A stretch of DNA of 61,956 bases from Schlegelella_A sp036272325 (GTDB lineage: Bacteria > Pseudomonadota > Gammaproteobacteria > Burkholderiales > Burkholderiaceae_C). The notes beneath the pieces were generated by a model. It was not told the origin of the DNA. It made no database searches and was given only the letters and a program-made list of their open reading frames with translations. Positions 35,224 to 43,365 of the stretch are shown here, piece after piece (the first letter of the stretch is position 1; every line of letters begins with the position of its first letter). The stretch spans positions 1 to 61,956 of the forward strand of contig DATAYY010000070.1 of the NCBI GenBank assembly GCA_036272325.1, read 5' to 3'. Both the position numbers and the translations under genes were made by a program.

Positions 35224-36183
35224 TCAGCGCCGCGCGAGCGTTCGGCGCGGCGGCGGAGCGCGCGCCTGCGGCGGCGCACGTTTCGCCTCGCCAGGGGCCG
35301 ACGGCAGCATTGAGATCACCCGCTCCGCCATCGGCGACGGTGTCCGTCCGCGCAGAGTGACCACGCCGGGCAGCGAGAACAGCGGCGGAAGATCTGCGAC
35401 CGCCAGCGCGCGCAGCGCCTTGGCACCGACCTCGGCCTCGACGGCCCGATGCGGCGAAGCGAGCACCAGATCGCATGCCAGTGCGGTCGACTTGAGCACC
35501 TGGAGATCGTCGCATTCGAGCGCCAGCGACAGTGCGCCTGGCGCCTCGATGCCTAGCAATCGGACAAGCGTGAGTCGCACCTGCTCCGGAAGTCGCACCG
35601 CGGCGATGCCGTAGGACCAGAGCTGCTTCAAGGCGACAAGCTTTCGTTCGGGCAACAGATGCCCTGCCCTCACGTAGAAGCCGCCAGGCTCGGGAGGCAA
35701 CGGGCGAATCTGCAGCAGCGGGTCGGCGGGCAGATCGCGGGTGTCGGCGACGAAGAACTCGATGTCTTCCTTCAGCAGCCGCTCGACGAGCAACTGCCAG
35801 TTGCCGACCTGGACGCGGACCGCGATCGTCGGATGCTGCCGCTGAACATTCACCAGCAAGGGCGCGAGGAACGTCGCCGCCGGGAACGGTCCGACGCCGA
35901 AGGCCACATCGCCCAGCCGGCGGTCACGGTAGAGGTCGACGTCGCGCTCGACGCAGCGGCTGTCGAAGACGAGCTGGCGGGCGCGGGCGACGACGAATTC
36001 GCCGGCCGGGGTCGGGGCGACGTCGTTGGACCTGCGGTCGAAGAGCAACAGGCCGAGCTCGGCCTCCGCCGCCTGGATGCTGCGCGTCAGCGCCGGCTGG
36101 CTGAGATGGACCTGCTCGGCGGCACGGACGAAGCTTCTGCAGTCGGCGACGGCGACGATGTGGGCCCAGCGGCGGAGATCCAT
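35224..36183 (-). CDS. LysR family transcriptional regulator
   Basis: A 319-residue regulator. The N-terminal winged helix-turn-helix reads DLRRWAHIVAVADCRSFVRA then VHLSQPALTRSIQAAE, the standard LysR recognition region, followed by LGLLLFDRR. A substrate-binding domain occupies residues of about 90-300. The C-terminus is extended with basic, proline-rich residues. The ATG 36183 is divergent from the sterol-desaturase gene, with a T-N11-A dyad between them, so that gene is the likely target. Its stop is 2 nt from the stop of the CHAT gene. Confidence 0.94.
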   Translation of the reverse strand: MDLRRWAHIVAVADCRSFVRAAEQVHLSQPALTRSIQAAEAELGLLLFDRRSNDVAPTPAGEFVVARARQLVFDSRCVERDVDLYRDRRLGDVAFGVGPFPAATFLAPLLVNVQRQHPTIAVRVQVGNWQLLVERLLKEDIEFFVADTRDLPADPLLQIRPLPPEPGGFYVRAGHLLPERKLVALKQLWSYGIAAVRLPEQVRLTLVRLLGIEAPGALSLALECDDLQVLKSTALACDLVLASPHRAVEAEVGAKALRALAVADLPPLFSLPGVVTLRGRTPSPMAERVISMLPSAPGEAKRAPPQARAPPPRRTLARR

Positions 36184-36196
36184 GGGGCGTCTGCGA

Positions 36197-36211
36197 ATGC
36201 ATCGGCTGCAT
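36197..36211. promoter_or_regulatory. LysR-type T-N11-A operator candidate
   Basis: ATGCA-TCGGC-TGCAT forms a perfect 5-bp dyad with T-N11-A, the classical LysR box. It lies 13 nt upstream of the LysR start and about 100 nt upstream of the sterol-desaturase start. Autoregulation and control of the divergent gene are typical for this layout. Confidence 0.55.
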
Positions 36212-36310
36212 CGATTGTGACTCAGCTATGCATTGGACCAAATGGCCCGCGCGCCGAAGAATCCGCACCCAAGCCGTTCCCGACCAGGGATGGGCATTCG
36301 GGAGACGTCA

Positions 36311-37192
36311 GTGAATCTCATGCAGAACGCGGTACTGGCCGCGATCATCCTGGCCTTCGGCGTCCTCGAGATCGCGTCGGGAAGGCACAAGACCTTTCGC
36401 GCCACGCCGGACGACACCAAGCTCGAGGCGTTCATGTTCCTGTCGCTGCTCGCGGTGTCGCAGCCGCTGGCGTTCGCCGCGACCGGCAAGCTCTGTTCGC
36501 TCCTGATGCCCGAGCAGCATGGCGCCTGGGCGACGCTGCCGTGGTGGGCGATGGCAGCGGTCCTGCTCGTCGGCGACGACATGACACAGTACTGGTGGCA
36601 CCGCGTTTCGCACACGCCGCTGCTGTGGCCGTTGCATCGCGCCCACCATTCCGCGCACTACATGAGCATCCGCATCACGTACCGCAACAACTTCTTCTAC
36701 TACCTGATGATGCCGGGACTCTGGATCTCCGGCGTCCTCATCTATCTCGGCTTCGGCACGGTCTACCTCGTCTACATCACGGTCAAGCTGGCGGTCATCC
36801 TCGGCGCGCACAGCGCCGTGCGATGGGACGAGCCACTGTATCGCTTCAGATCGCTGCGGCCGCTTGCCTGGCTGGTCGAACGGACAGTGTCGACGCCGGC
36901 CACGCACTGGGCCCACCATGCGCTCACCAACGACGACGGCATCGGCCACTACATCGGCAACTTCGGCAACCTGCTGTTCTTCTGGGACGTGCTGTTCCGC
37001 ACTGCGAAGATCACGCGCCGCTACCCGGCCGCGGTCGGCCTTCCCGACGACTGCGTGTTCGGCAAGGAGCGGTGGTTGGTCGAGATGTTCTATCCGCTGC
37101 TGCAGTCGAAGCGACCGCATTCAACCCTCGTGCATGGCGCGCGGGCGTGGATTCCCGAGCAGCCGGGCCTCCCTTCGGCCCCACCGGCCTAA
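36311..37192 (+). CDS. Sterol desaturase/fatty acid hydroxylase family membrane protein
   Basis: A 293-residue integral membrane di-iron enzyme with four or more hydrophobic segments. The eight-histidine motif set is present: HRVSH (residues 97-101), HRAHH (109-113) and THWAHH near residue 205. The family hydroxylates or desaturates lipids, using O2. I chose GTG 36311 because GGGAGA lies six bases upstream; in-frame alternatives are ATG 36290, ATG 36242 and TTG 36233. It is convergent with the SDR gene, overlapping by 4 nt. The substrate is unknown. Confidence 0.88.
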   Translation: MNLMQNAVLAAIILAFGVLEIASGRHKTFRATPDDTKLEAFMFLSLLAVSQPLAFAATGKLCSLLMPEQHGAWATLPWWAMAAVLLVGDDMTQYWWHRVSHTPLLWPLHRAHHSAHYMSIRITYRNNFFYYLMMPGLWISGVLIYLGFGTVYLVYITVKLAVILGAHSAVRWDEPLYRFRSLRPLAWLVERTVSTPATHWAHHALTNDDGIGHYIGNFGNLLFFWDVLFRTAKITRRYPAAVGLPDDCVFGKERWLVEMFYPLLQSKRPHSTLVHGARAWIPEQPGLPSAPPA

Positions 37193-37977
37193 CGCCCGCC
37201 CGTGACCTCGACGACCGATCCGGTCGTGTAGCTCGACCGCTCCGAGAGCAGCCAGACGATCGCCTCGCCGACTTCCTCGGCGGTGCCGGCCCGGCGCATC
37301 GGCACCTGCGGCGCCATCTGCTCGGCGCGACCGGGCGCACCGCCCGACGCGTGAATATCGGTGGCGATGATTCCGGGCCGGACGGCGTTGACGCGAATCC
37401 CCTCGCCGGCGACTTCCTTCGCGAGACCGATCGTGAAGCTCTCGATCGCCCCCTTCGCTGCCGCGTAGTCGACGTACTGGCCGGCGCCGCCGAGTTTGGT
37501 TGCGGCCGACGAGACATTGACGATCGCGCCGCCGGCATGCGCGCCGGGGCCGCCGCCACGCGCCGGCCGGGTCGTCATCCGCACGATCGCCTCGCGCGCG
37601 CAGTAGAAGCTGCCGTAGACGTTGATCGCGAACATTCGCTGCAGCCGGTCGACGCCGATCGCGTCGACCCGGCTCGCGAGGTCGACGACGCCGGCGTTGT
37701 TGACGAGGCCGGCGAGCGGCGGCAGTGCGCCGTCGAGCGTCGCGAACATCGCCCGCACCTCGGCGTCGTTGGCGACATCGGCGCGCACGGCGACGGCGCG
37801 GCCACCGGACTGGACGACCTGGGCGACGACGGCCTCCGCGGCGCCAGCGTCGCGCACGTAGTTGACTGCGACCGCCCAGCCGGCCGCGGCAGCGAGCCGA
37901 CAGGTTGCGGCGCCGATGCCGCGGCTGCCGCCGGTGACGAGGACGGTGCGCTCGCCGGGCCGCGCCTCATTCGTCAT
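37189..37977 (-). CDS. SDR family oxidoreductase
   Basis: A 262-residue short-chain dehydrogenase. The cofactor motif TGGSRGIG is at residues of about 15-22, NNAG follows near 95, the catalytic serine is in VNVSSAATK, and the YxxxK pair is in VDYAAAKGA. The late PGIIATDIHASGG is typical of the FabG-like classical subfamily. NADP(H) preference is likely but not certain. Its start overlaps the stop of the FHA gene by 11 nt, so it belongs to the protease-FHA-SDR operon. The substrate cannot be told from sequence. Confidence 0.92.
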   Translation of the reverse strand: MTNEARPGERTVLVTGGSRGIGAATCRLAAAAGWAVAVNYVRDAGAAEAVVAQVVQSGGRAVAVRADVANDAEVRAMFATLDGALPPLAGLVNNAGVVDLASRVDAIGVDRLQRMFAINVYGSFYCAREAIVRMTTRPARGGGPGAHAGGAIVNVSSAATKLGGAGQYVDYAAAKGAIESFTIGLAKEVAGEGIRVNAVRPGIIATDIHASGGAPGRAEQMAPQVPMRRAGTAEEVGEAIVWLLSERSSYTTGSVVEVTGGR

Positions 37978-39010
37978 CGTCGCCGCCGCCGTCGTTGTCG
38001 TTGCCGGCGCCGTTCTGCTCCTTCGCCTTCTTGTCGAGGATCGCCTGCATCGGCGCGAGGCCGCCGATGAAGTGGTCGACCGTCGTCGGCCTGGCAAGCC
38101 GCAGCTGCGGCGGGAACAGATGGTTCATGTAGAGCTCTTCGCCGGGGCGGCCGGTGCGCTGGACGTTGAACCAGAGCGAGAGGGCGACGCCGACGACGAA
38201 GCCGGTCGCGGCGACGCCTCGCATCAGCCGCCGGCGTGACGGCTCGACCGCGAGCAGGTGGAAGTAGATCGCCGTCGCGGCGGTCGCATAGACGGCGACG
38301 AAGGCGAAGTCGGTCACCCACGGCCACGAGAGCGAGAACGCGATCAGCGGCGGCACGACCGAGAGGATGAGCAGCGCCAGGCTCGCGGTGGCGAAGACGC
38401 GAACATGCCAGCCGAAATGACTCTGCCGCGTGAAGGTCTTCGACAGGAGCGCCCACAACGTGCACCAGATCGCCCCGCCGGCGACCGTCGTCAGCAGGAC
38501 CGAGCCGAGATTGCGGGCGAGATCGTCCGGGTCGCTGTCGATCCAGGTGCCGGCGCAGACGAACGCCAGCACGCCCAGCGCGATGGCGAGCGTCGGCAGC
38601 CAGCGGCGTTCGGTGGCGACGACCGTGCTCATCACCTGCTCCGGGCCGAGCGCGTGCCCCGGCAGGCGCAGTCGCAGCTGGGCGCGGCCGATCTGCAGCT
38701 CGAGATCGCGGCCGCTGTCGGCAAGCCGCGTGGTCGCGCCGCCAGCGACCCGCTCGCGGCCGACGACGAGGCCGTTCTTGGTCTCGCCGGCGGCGAGCAC
38801 GATCGTCGCCGGGACGCCGTCGGCCTCGGCGACGACGTCGATCGTCGCGTGGTGCGCGGCGACGTGCGGGTCGCTGAGGACGATCTCGTTGTCGAGGGCG
38901 CGGCCGATCGAGACCGGCCACTGGTCGATCCGCCACGACTGGCGGACCAGCCCGTCGCGGTCGACGACCTCGAGCAGCGCCGGCGCCTCGCCTAGTGTGG
39001 CTGCATCCAT
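37967..39010 (-). CDS. FHA domain membrane protein
   Basis: A 347-residue protein. Residues of about 15-110 form an FHA domain: SIGRALDNEIVLSDPHVAAHH carries the conserved G-R, the S/N and the H that read phosphothreonine. Five hydrophobic segments follow (from about residue 145 to 285). The tail is acidic and Asp/Gly/Asn-rich. It is probably an inner-membrane phosphopeptide reader. Its start overlaps the stop of the protease gene by 19 nt. No Ser/Thr kinase is in the window, so the partner is unknown. Confidence 0.87.
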   Translation of the reverse strand: MDAATLGEAPALLEVVDRDGLVRQSWRIDQWPVSIGRALDNEIVLSDPHVAAHHATIDVVAEADGVPATIVLAAGETKNGLVVGRERVAGGATTRLADSGRDLELQIGRAQLRLRLPGHALGPEQVMSTVVATERRWLPTLAIALGVLAFVCAGTWIDSDPDDLARNLGSVLLTTVAGGAIWCTLWALLSKTFTRQSHFGWHVRVFATASLALLILSVVPPLIAFSLSWPWVTDFAFVAVYATAATAIYFHLLAVEPSRRRLMRGVAATGFVVGVALSLWFNVQRTGRPGEELYMNHLFPPQLRLARPTTVDHFIGGLAPMQAILDKKAKEQNGAGNDNDGGGDDDE

Positions 39011-40410
39011 CGGTAGGCGTCGAGATAATGCTTGGCGAGTCGCTGGGCATTGGCGAAACTCACGCCCTGGGCGTCGAAGCGGCCCTGGACGCCCCCCTGA
39101 CTCTGGTCGAGTGTGGCGACCAGGACGGCGATGTCGTAGAGCTGTGGCAGCTTCTTGTACGCGCGCATGCAGACGACTGCGCGCAGCGGCAGGCCGTCGC
39201 GCTCGATGTAGTCCTCCTCGCAGCGCGGCTTGGTCTGGTGCTGCGACGACAGGCGGACGAACGACTCGTTGCGAAAGCTCGCCGAGTAGCGCGACGCGAA
39301 GCGCAGCGCGCCGAGCTTGGAGCCGTCGTAGCTCTCGTGGCGCAGGCTGATCGTTCCGGTCGTGAAGTCGCCGACGAAGATCCGCGTGTCCATGACGCAA
39401 TCGGAGCGCTCGAAGTCGAGGCCACCGGTGTTCGAGACGGTGCTCGTTCCCCAGCAACGCATGAAGACGTCGGGCGGCACCGGGACGCGATAGCGCGGAT
39501 GCGTCGCCTCCTTCCAACCCTGCTCGATGAAGCGCTCGGTGAGCGTCGCCTGGTGCTTGAGCAGCTGCTCGTCGACGATGCCGTAGGCGGGGCCGAGGAT
39601 CGGCGCGGCATCCTTGCCGCGCGCGAGCAGCGCGCTCGCGAACTCGGCCGGGACGAGGAAGCTCACCTGCTCGCCGTCGATCCGGCGCGCGACGTTGATG
39701 CCGACGACGTGGCCCTCGTCGTCGAGCGCCGGGCCGCCGCTCATCCCCGCCGAGAGCGCGCCGCCGAAGAAGATCTGCGGATAGAAGCTCCGCCGGACGA
39801 GGCCGTTGTACGTGCCTTGCGTCACCGCGAAGCCGACGTCGAGCGGATTGCCGAGCGAGTAGATGCGCTCGCCTTGCGCGAGCGGCTCGCTCGCCGGCCG
39901 GAACGCGAGCGCGTCGAAGTGCCTCGGCGCGCCGTTCGCTCCGCTCGGTGCGGCATCGGTGGCGCGCAGCAGCGCGAGATCGTGCAGCACGTCGAGCTGC
40001 AGGATCGCGAGCGGCGCCTCGCGGCCGTCGGCGGTGACGTAGACGAGATCGTGCTGCTCGGGCTTGAGCGCCGCCTCGCTGACGACGTGGAAGTTGGTGA
40101 TGATGTGGCCCTGCGGCGTGACGAAAAACCCCGAGCCGACCGAGGTCTGGCTGGCACGGCCCTTCAGCACAGTGCGAATCTGGACCAGCTGCGAGCGCGC
40201 CTGCTCGTAGACCTTGCGCGCCGAGAGCGACACCGGTGCGCCGGCCGGCGCAGCCGCCGCGGGCGCGAGCGGTGCGGTGGTCGCCGGCGGTGCCGAGGCG
40301 GCGAGGTCGGGCGTCGCCGCGGCGGTCGGCCGCAATTGCGCGTCGATCGGCGACGACGCGACCAGCGCCAGCACCGCCATGGCTCCCCAGCGCCGGACGC
40401 GAACTCTCAT
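38992..40410 (-). CDS. Secreted trypsin-like serine protease (S1C-like)
   Basis: A 472-residue protein with an N-terminal signal peptide (MAVLALVASS, cleavage near PIDAQ) and an Ala/Pro linker to about residue 60. The catalytic triad is His108 (TNFHVV), Asp144 (LHDLALL) and Ser224 (AGMSGGPAL), in a trypsin/DegP-like fold. No PDZ domain can be recognised; the C-terminal 200 residues hold four cysteines and are unassigned. It probably acts in the periplasm. It is the first gene of the overlapping protease-FHA-SDR set. The start at 40410 is the first ATG. Confidence 0.9.
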   Translation of the reverse strand: MRVRVRRWGAMAVLALVASSPIDAQLRPTAAATPDLAASAPPATTAPLAPAAAAPAGAPVSLSARKVYEQARSQLVQIRTVLKGRASQTSVGSGFFVTPQGHIITNFHVVSEAALKPEQHDLVYVTADGREAPLAILQLDVLHDLALLRATDAAPSGANGAPRHFDALAFRPASEPLAQGERIYSLGNPLDVGFAVTQGTYNGLVRRSFYPQIFFGGALSAGMSGGPALDDEGHVVGINVARRIDGEQVSFLVPAEFASALLARGKDAAPILGPAYGIVDEQLLKHQATLTERFIEQGWKEATHPRYRVPVPPDVFMRCWGTSTVSNTGGLDFERSDCVMDTRIFVGDFTTGTISLRHESYDGSKLGALRFASRYSASFRNESFVRLSSQHQTKPRCEEDYIERDGLPLRAVVCMRAYKKLPQLYDIAVLVATLDQSQGGVQGRFDAQGVSFANAQRLAKHYLDAYRWMQPH

Positions 40411-40508
40411 CTCGGGCGATTCTAGGACGACCGTGGGCGCCGGCAGGGGCCGCTGCTACAGTCCTCGCGCGCTGCTCGAGCGCCTCGAATAAAGATGGAG
40501 ACAGTCTC

Positions 40509-41540
40509 ATGCATCGCCGCCACCTGCTCCGCGCCGCTCTCGCCGGCCCGGCGCTCGCCGTGTTGCCGGCGATCGCCAGCGCCGCGGTCGAGAAACCCAA
40601 GTTGACGATCGCCGTCGGCGGCAAGAACCTGCTGTACTACCTGCCGCTGACGATCGCCGAGACGCGCGGCTACTTCAAGGACGAAGGCCTCGAGGTCACG
40701 ATCGCCGACTTCGCCGGCGGGTCGCGCGCCCTGCAGGCGCTCATCGGCGGCAGCGCCGACGTCGTCTCCGGCGCCTTCGAGCATACGATCAACATGCAGG
40801 TCAAGGGCCAGCGGCTGCGCGCCTTCGTGCTGCAGGGCCGCGCGCCCCAGATCGTCCTCGGAATCAACCCGAAGACGATGCCCAACTTCAAGTCGGCCGC
40901 CGAGCTCAAGGGCAAGAAGCTCGGCGTCACCGCCCCGGGCTCGTCGACCAACGTGCTCGCCAACTTCGTCCTCGCCAAGGTGGGGCTGAAGCCGGGCGAT
41001 GTCTCGATCATCGGCGTCGGCGCCGGCAGCGGCGCGGTCGCCGCGGTGCGCTCGGGCCAGATCGACGCGATCTCCAACCTCGATCCGGTGATCACGCAGC
41101 TCACCCGCTCGGGGGACCTCAAGGTCGTCTCCGACACCCGCGTCGTCGCCGAGGCCGACCGTGTCTTCGGCGGCCCGATGCCGGCCGGATGCCTCTACAC
41201 GCAGCAAACCTTCCTCGACAAGCACCCGCAGACTGCGCAGGCGCTCGCCAACGCGATCGTTCGCGCCGACAAGTGGATCCAGGGCGCCGGCGCGAGCGAC
41301 ATCATCAAGGCGGTTCCGGAAAGCTACCTGCTCGGCGACCGCGCCGTCTACGTCGACGCCTTCATCGCCGCCAAGGGCGCGCTCTCTCCCGACGGCATGT
41401 TCCCGGAAGCCGGTGCCGAGACCGCGCGGCGCGCGCTCGCGAGCATCGATCCCGAAATCGCCAGCGCCAGGATCGACCTGGCCGCGATCTGGACCAACGA
41501 CTACGTCAAGCGCGCGAACGCGAAGTATCCGAAGGGCTGA
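40509..41540 (+). CDS. ABC transporter substrate-binding protein (SsuA/NMT1-like)
   Basis: A 343-residue periplasmic protein with a signal peptide (HRRHLLRAALAGPALAVLP, cleavage near IASA). It has the SsuA/ThiY-type features: KLTIAVGGKNLLYYLPLTIAE, then GYFKDEGLEVTIADFAGGSRALQAL and LKGKKLGVTAPGSSTN. Ligands of this class include sulfonates, nitrate and thiamine precursors, so the substrate is open. The start follows ATGGAGACAG. The matching ATPase and permease lie at 42501-44169, 960 nt away across a decayed gene and an opposite-strand gene. Confidence 0.93.
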   Translation: MHRRHLLRAALAGPALAVLPAIASAAVEKPKLTIAVGGKNLLYYLPLTIAETRGYFKDEGLEVTIADFAGGSRALQALIGGSADVVSGAFEHTINMQVKGQRLRAFVLQGRAPQIVLGINPKTMPNFKSAAELKGKKLGVTAPGSSTNVLANFVLAKVGLKPGDVSIIGVGAGSGAVAAVRSGQIDAISNLDPVITQLTRSGDLKVVSDTRVVAEADRVFGGPMPAGCLYTQQTFLDKHPQTAQALANAIVRADKWIQGAGASDIIKAVPESYLLGDRAVYVDAFIAAKGALSPDGMFPEAGAETARRALASIDPEIASARIDLAAIWTNDYVKRANAKYPKG

Positions 41541-41559
41541 GGCGCTCACGACGATGGAA

Positions 41560-41986
41560 GGGCTGGCGCACGAGCACGCGCCGCTGCCGCTGCACCTACG
41601 CGCACCTGCGGCGCACCGACACCTCTCCTCGGCCTCAACCTGCTCCAGCTCGCTTTCGTGAGTCTGATGCCGTTCTCGTCGGCGCTCTCGGGCGAGTGCG
41701 GCACCACCGTGCTCCGCACGGGGTGTTCTCGGCCAACGTGGCGATGCTCGGTGTGAGCGCGCTCTGCATCGTGCGCTACTTCCGTCGCCACCCCGAACTT
41801 GCCTCGGCGCCGATGCCGCTCGCACGCTTTCGCGGCGCGCGGCTGAGGATCAGCGGCTTGATCGTGATCAGCGTGGTGGCCCTCGCGCTCGCGCCGATCC
41901 TGCCGCGACCGTCGATGGGCAACATCGCCTTCATGCTGATGGCCGCATCATGCCGGCGCCGCTCGTTCTCGAGCGGCGCGGAATGA
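41560..41986 (+). pseudogene. Decayed TMEM175/DUF1211-like potassium channel fragment
   Basis: The translation in three reading frames gives successive pieces of the TMEM175/DUF1211 channel family. HLRRTDT (frame of 41606) is followed after a frameshift at about 41624 by LLGLNLLQLAFVSLMPFSSA (frame of 41625). A second shift before 41723 leads to VFSANVAMLGVSALCIVRYF and on to RPSMGNIAFMLM. The N-terminal half with the family FSD filter motif is missing. The gene is therefore a truncated, frameshifted relic. It separates the binding-protein gene from the rest of its transporter operon. Confidence 0.65.
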
Positions 41987-42076
41987 CGAGCGGCGACGCC
42001 GAACCATCGGCCACGACTGAGCGCCGGTGCGCAGGCGCCGCATCGATTCTTTGCGGCCCCGCGCCTGCTGGGCCAC

Positions 42077-42376
42077 TCAGTCGGCCGCTTGGCCGGCCGA
42101 GGCGACCACGCAAGCGGTGCGCCGCTCGCGCTCGCTGTGGACCCAGGCGACCGCGTCTTCAACGGTCGCCTGATAGAACGGCTGCGTCCGGTGGACGAAT
42201 CCAATCAGCGCCGGCATGCCGCGCGCGGCCTGCTCCTCGATCCTGCGTTCGACGAGCGAGCGCGTCGACGAGGCGCAGACGTTTGCCGTGTCGCTTCCAG
42301 GCGCGGCGACCGCGGCGAGCGGAGTTGCGAGCGTGGCGACGATGGCGGTCAGGACAGAAAGACGAAGCGCGTTCAT
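42077..42376 (-). CDS. Small secreted hypothetical protein
   Basis: A 99-residue protein with a clear signal peptide (NALRLSVLTAIVATLATPLA, cleavage near AVAAP). The mature part has two cysteines, an Arg/Glu-rich helix and the hydrophilic stretch GFVHRTQPFYQATVEDAVAW. I do not recognise a family. It is read opposite to the flanking transporter genes. The start at 42376 is preceded on the minus strand by AGGAGT. Confidence 0.6.
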   Translation of the reverse strand: MNALRLSVLTAIVATLATPLAAVAAPGSDTANVCASSTRSLVERRIEEQAARGMPALIGFVHRTQPFYQATVEDAVAWVHSERERRTACVVASAGQAAD

Positions 42377-42500
42377 TTGAAACTCCTGTCGACCGAAACG
42401 GCCGCAAACGAAAGCTAGACTTCGCGCGCCGCGTCGTCATCGAGAAAGCGACGAAACGCATTTTCGCTGCCGCGAAACCAACCCGAAAACCGACGAACCC

Positions 42501-43349
42501 TTGCCCGTTTTCACGTCTGCCGCGCCGTTCGGGGCGACATCGTCGCCGCGAGTGCTCGCGCTCGCGATGAGCGGCATCACTTGCGCGTTCGCCCAGCGCG
42601 ACGACCCGGGCCGGCGCTACACCGCGATCCGCGACGTCGCGCTCACGGTCAGCGCCGGCGAATTCGTCTCCGTCGTCGGCCCGACCGGCTGCGGCAAGAG
42701 CACGCTGCTCAACGTCGCCGCCGGCCTGCTCGCTCCGAGCGCAGGCGCGGTCGACGTCTTCGGCGAGCGGCTGAACGGCATCAACCGGCGCGCCGGCTAC
42801 ATGTTCCAGGCCGAAAGCCTGATGCCGTGGCGAACCGCGCTGCAGAACGTCGCCGCCGGGCTCGAGTTCCGCGCCGTTGCCGACGCGGGGCCGCGGGCGC
42901 ACGACTGGCTGAAGCGGGTCGGCCTCGGCGGCTTCGGCGACCGCTATCCGCACCAGCTCTCGGGCGGCATGAGAAAGCGGGTCAGCCTGGCGCAGACGCT
43001 GGCACTCGATCCTGACCTCCTGCTCATGGACGAGCCGTTCTCGGCGCTCGACGTGCAGACGCGACAGCTGATGGAAAACGAGCTGCTCGCGCTCTGGGCC
43101 GAACGGCAGAAGGCGGTGCTCTTCATCACCCACGACCTCGACGAGGCGATTGCGATGAGCGACCGCGTCGTCTGCCTCTCCGCCGGGCCGGCATCGCATC
43201 CGATCGGCGAGTTCGCGATCGACCTGCCGCGGCCGCGCGACGTCGCCGAAGTGCGCGCGACGCCGCGCTTCGTCGAGCTGCACCGGGCGATCTGGGCGGT
43301 GCTGCGTGAAGAAGTGCTGACGGGTTACCGCCAGCAGCTCGCGGCATGA
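42501..43349 (+). CDS. ABC transporter ATP-binding protein (SsuB/NrtD-like)
   Basis: A 282-residue ATPase. Walker A is VVGPTGCGKSTLLNVAAG, the Q-loop FQAESLMPW, the ABC signature LSGGMRKRVSLAQ, Walker B LLLMDEPFSALD and the H-loop ITHDLDEA. It powers the SsuA-like uptake system. The first possible start is TTG 42501; GTG 42552 and ATG 42567 are in frame and would trim the N-terminus, and the region has no clear ribosome binding site. It lies 16 nt ahead of the permease gene. Confidence 0.93.
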   Translation: MPVFTSAAPFGATSSPRVLALAMSGITCAFAQRDDPGRRYTAIRDVALTVSAGEFVSVVGPTGCGKSTLLNVAAGLLAPSAGAVDVFGERLNGINRRAGYMFQAESLMPWRTALQNVAAGLEFRAVADAGPRAHDWLKRVGLGGFGDRYPHQLSGGMRKRVSLAQTLALDPDLLLMDEPFSALDVQTRQLMENELLALWAERQKAVLFITHDLDEAIAMSDRVVCLSAGPASHPIGEFAIDLPRPRDVAEVRATPRFVELHRAIWAVLREEVLTGYRQQLAA

Positions 43350-43365
43350 GCGCGAAGGCAGTCGC

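Noticed and set aside
28643..35515. A single open frame of 2290 codons on the minus strand, antisense to the CHAT gene
   Set aside because: It is one of many long antisense frames expected from extreme GC bias. Its product is Arg/Ala/Asp/Val-rich without domains, and the plus-strand gene has complete catalytic motifs.
41546..41986. Intact small membrane protein in the 41541-42076 gap
   Set aside because: The continuous frames stop or shift; only the three-frame reading gives the TMEM175-like pattern, so it is annotated as a relic.
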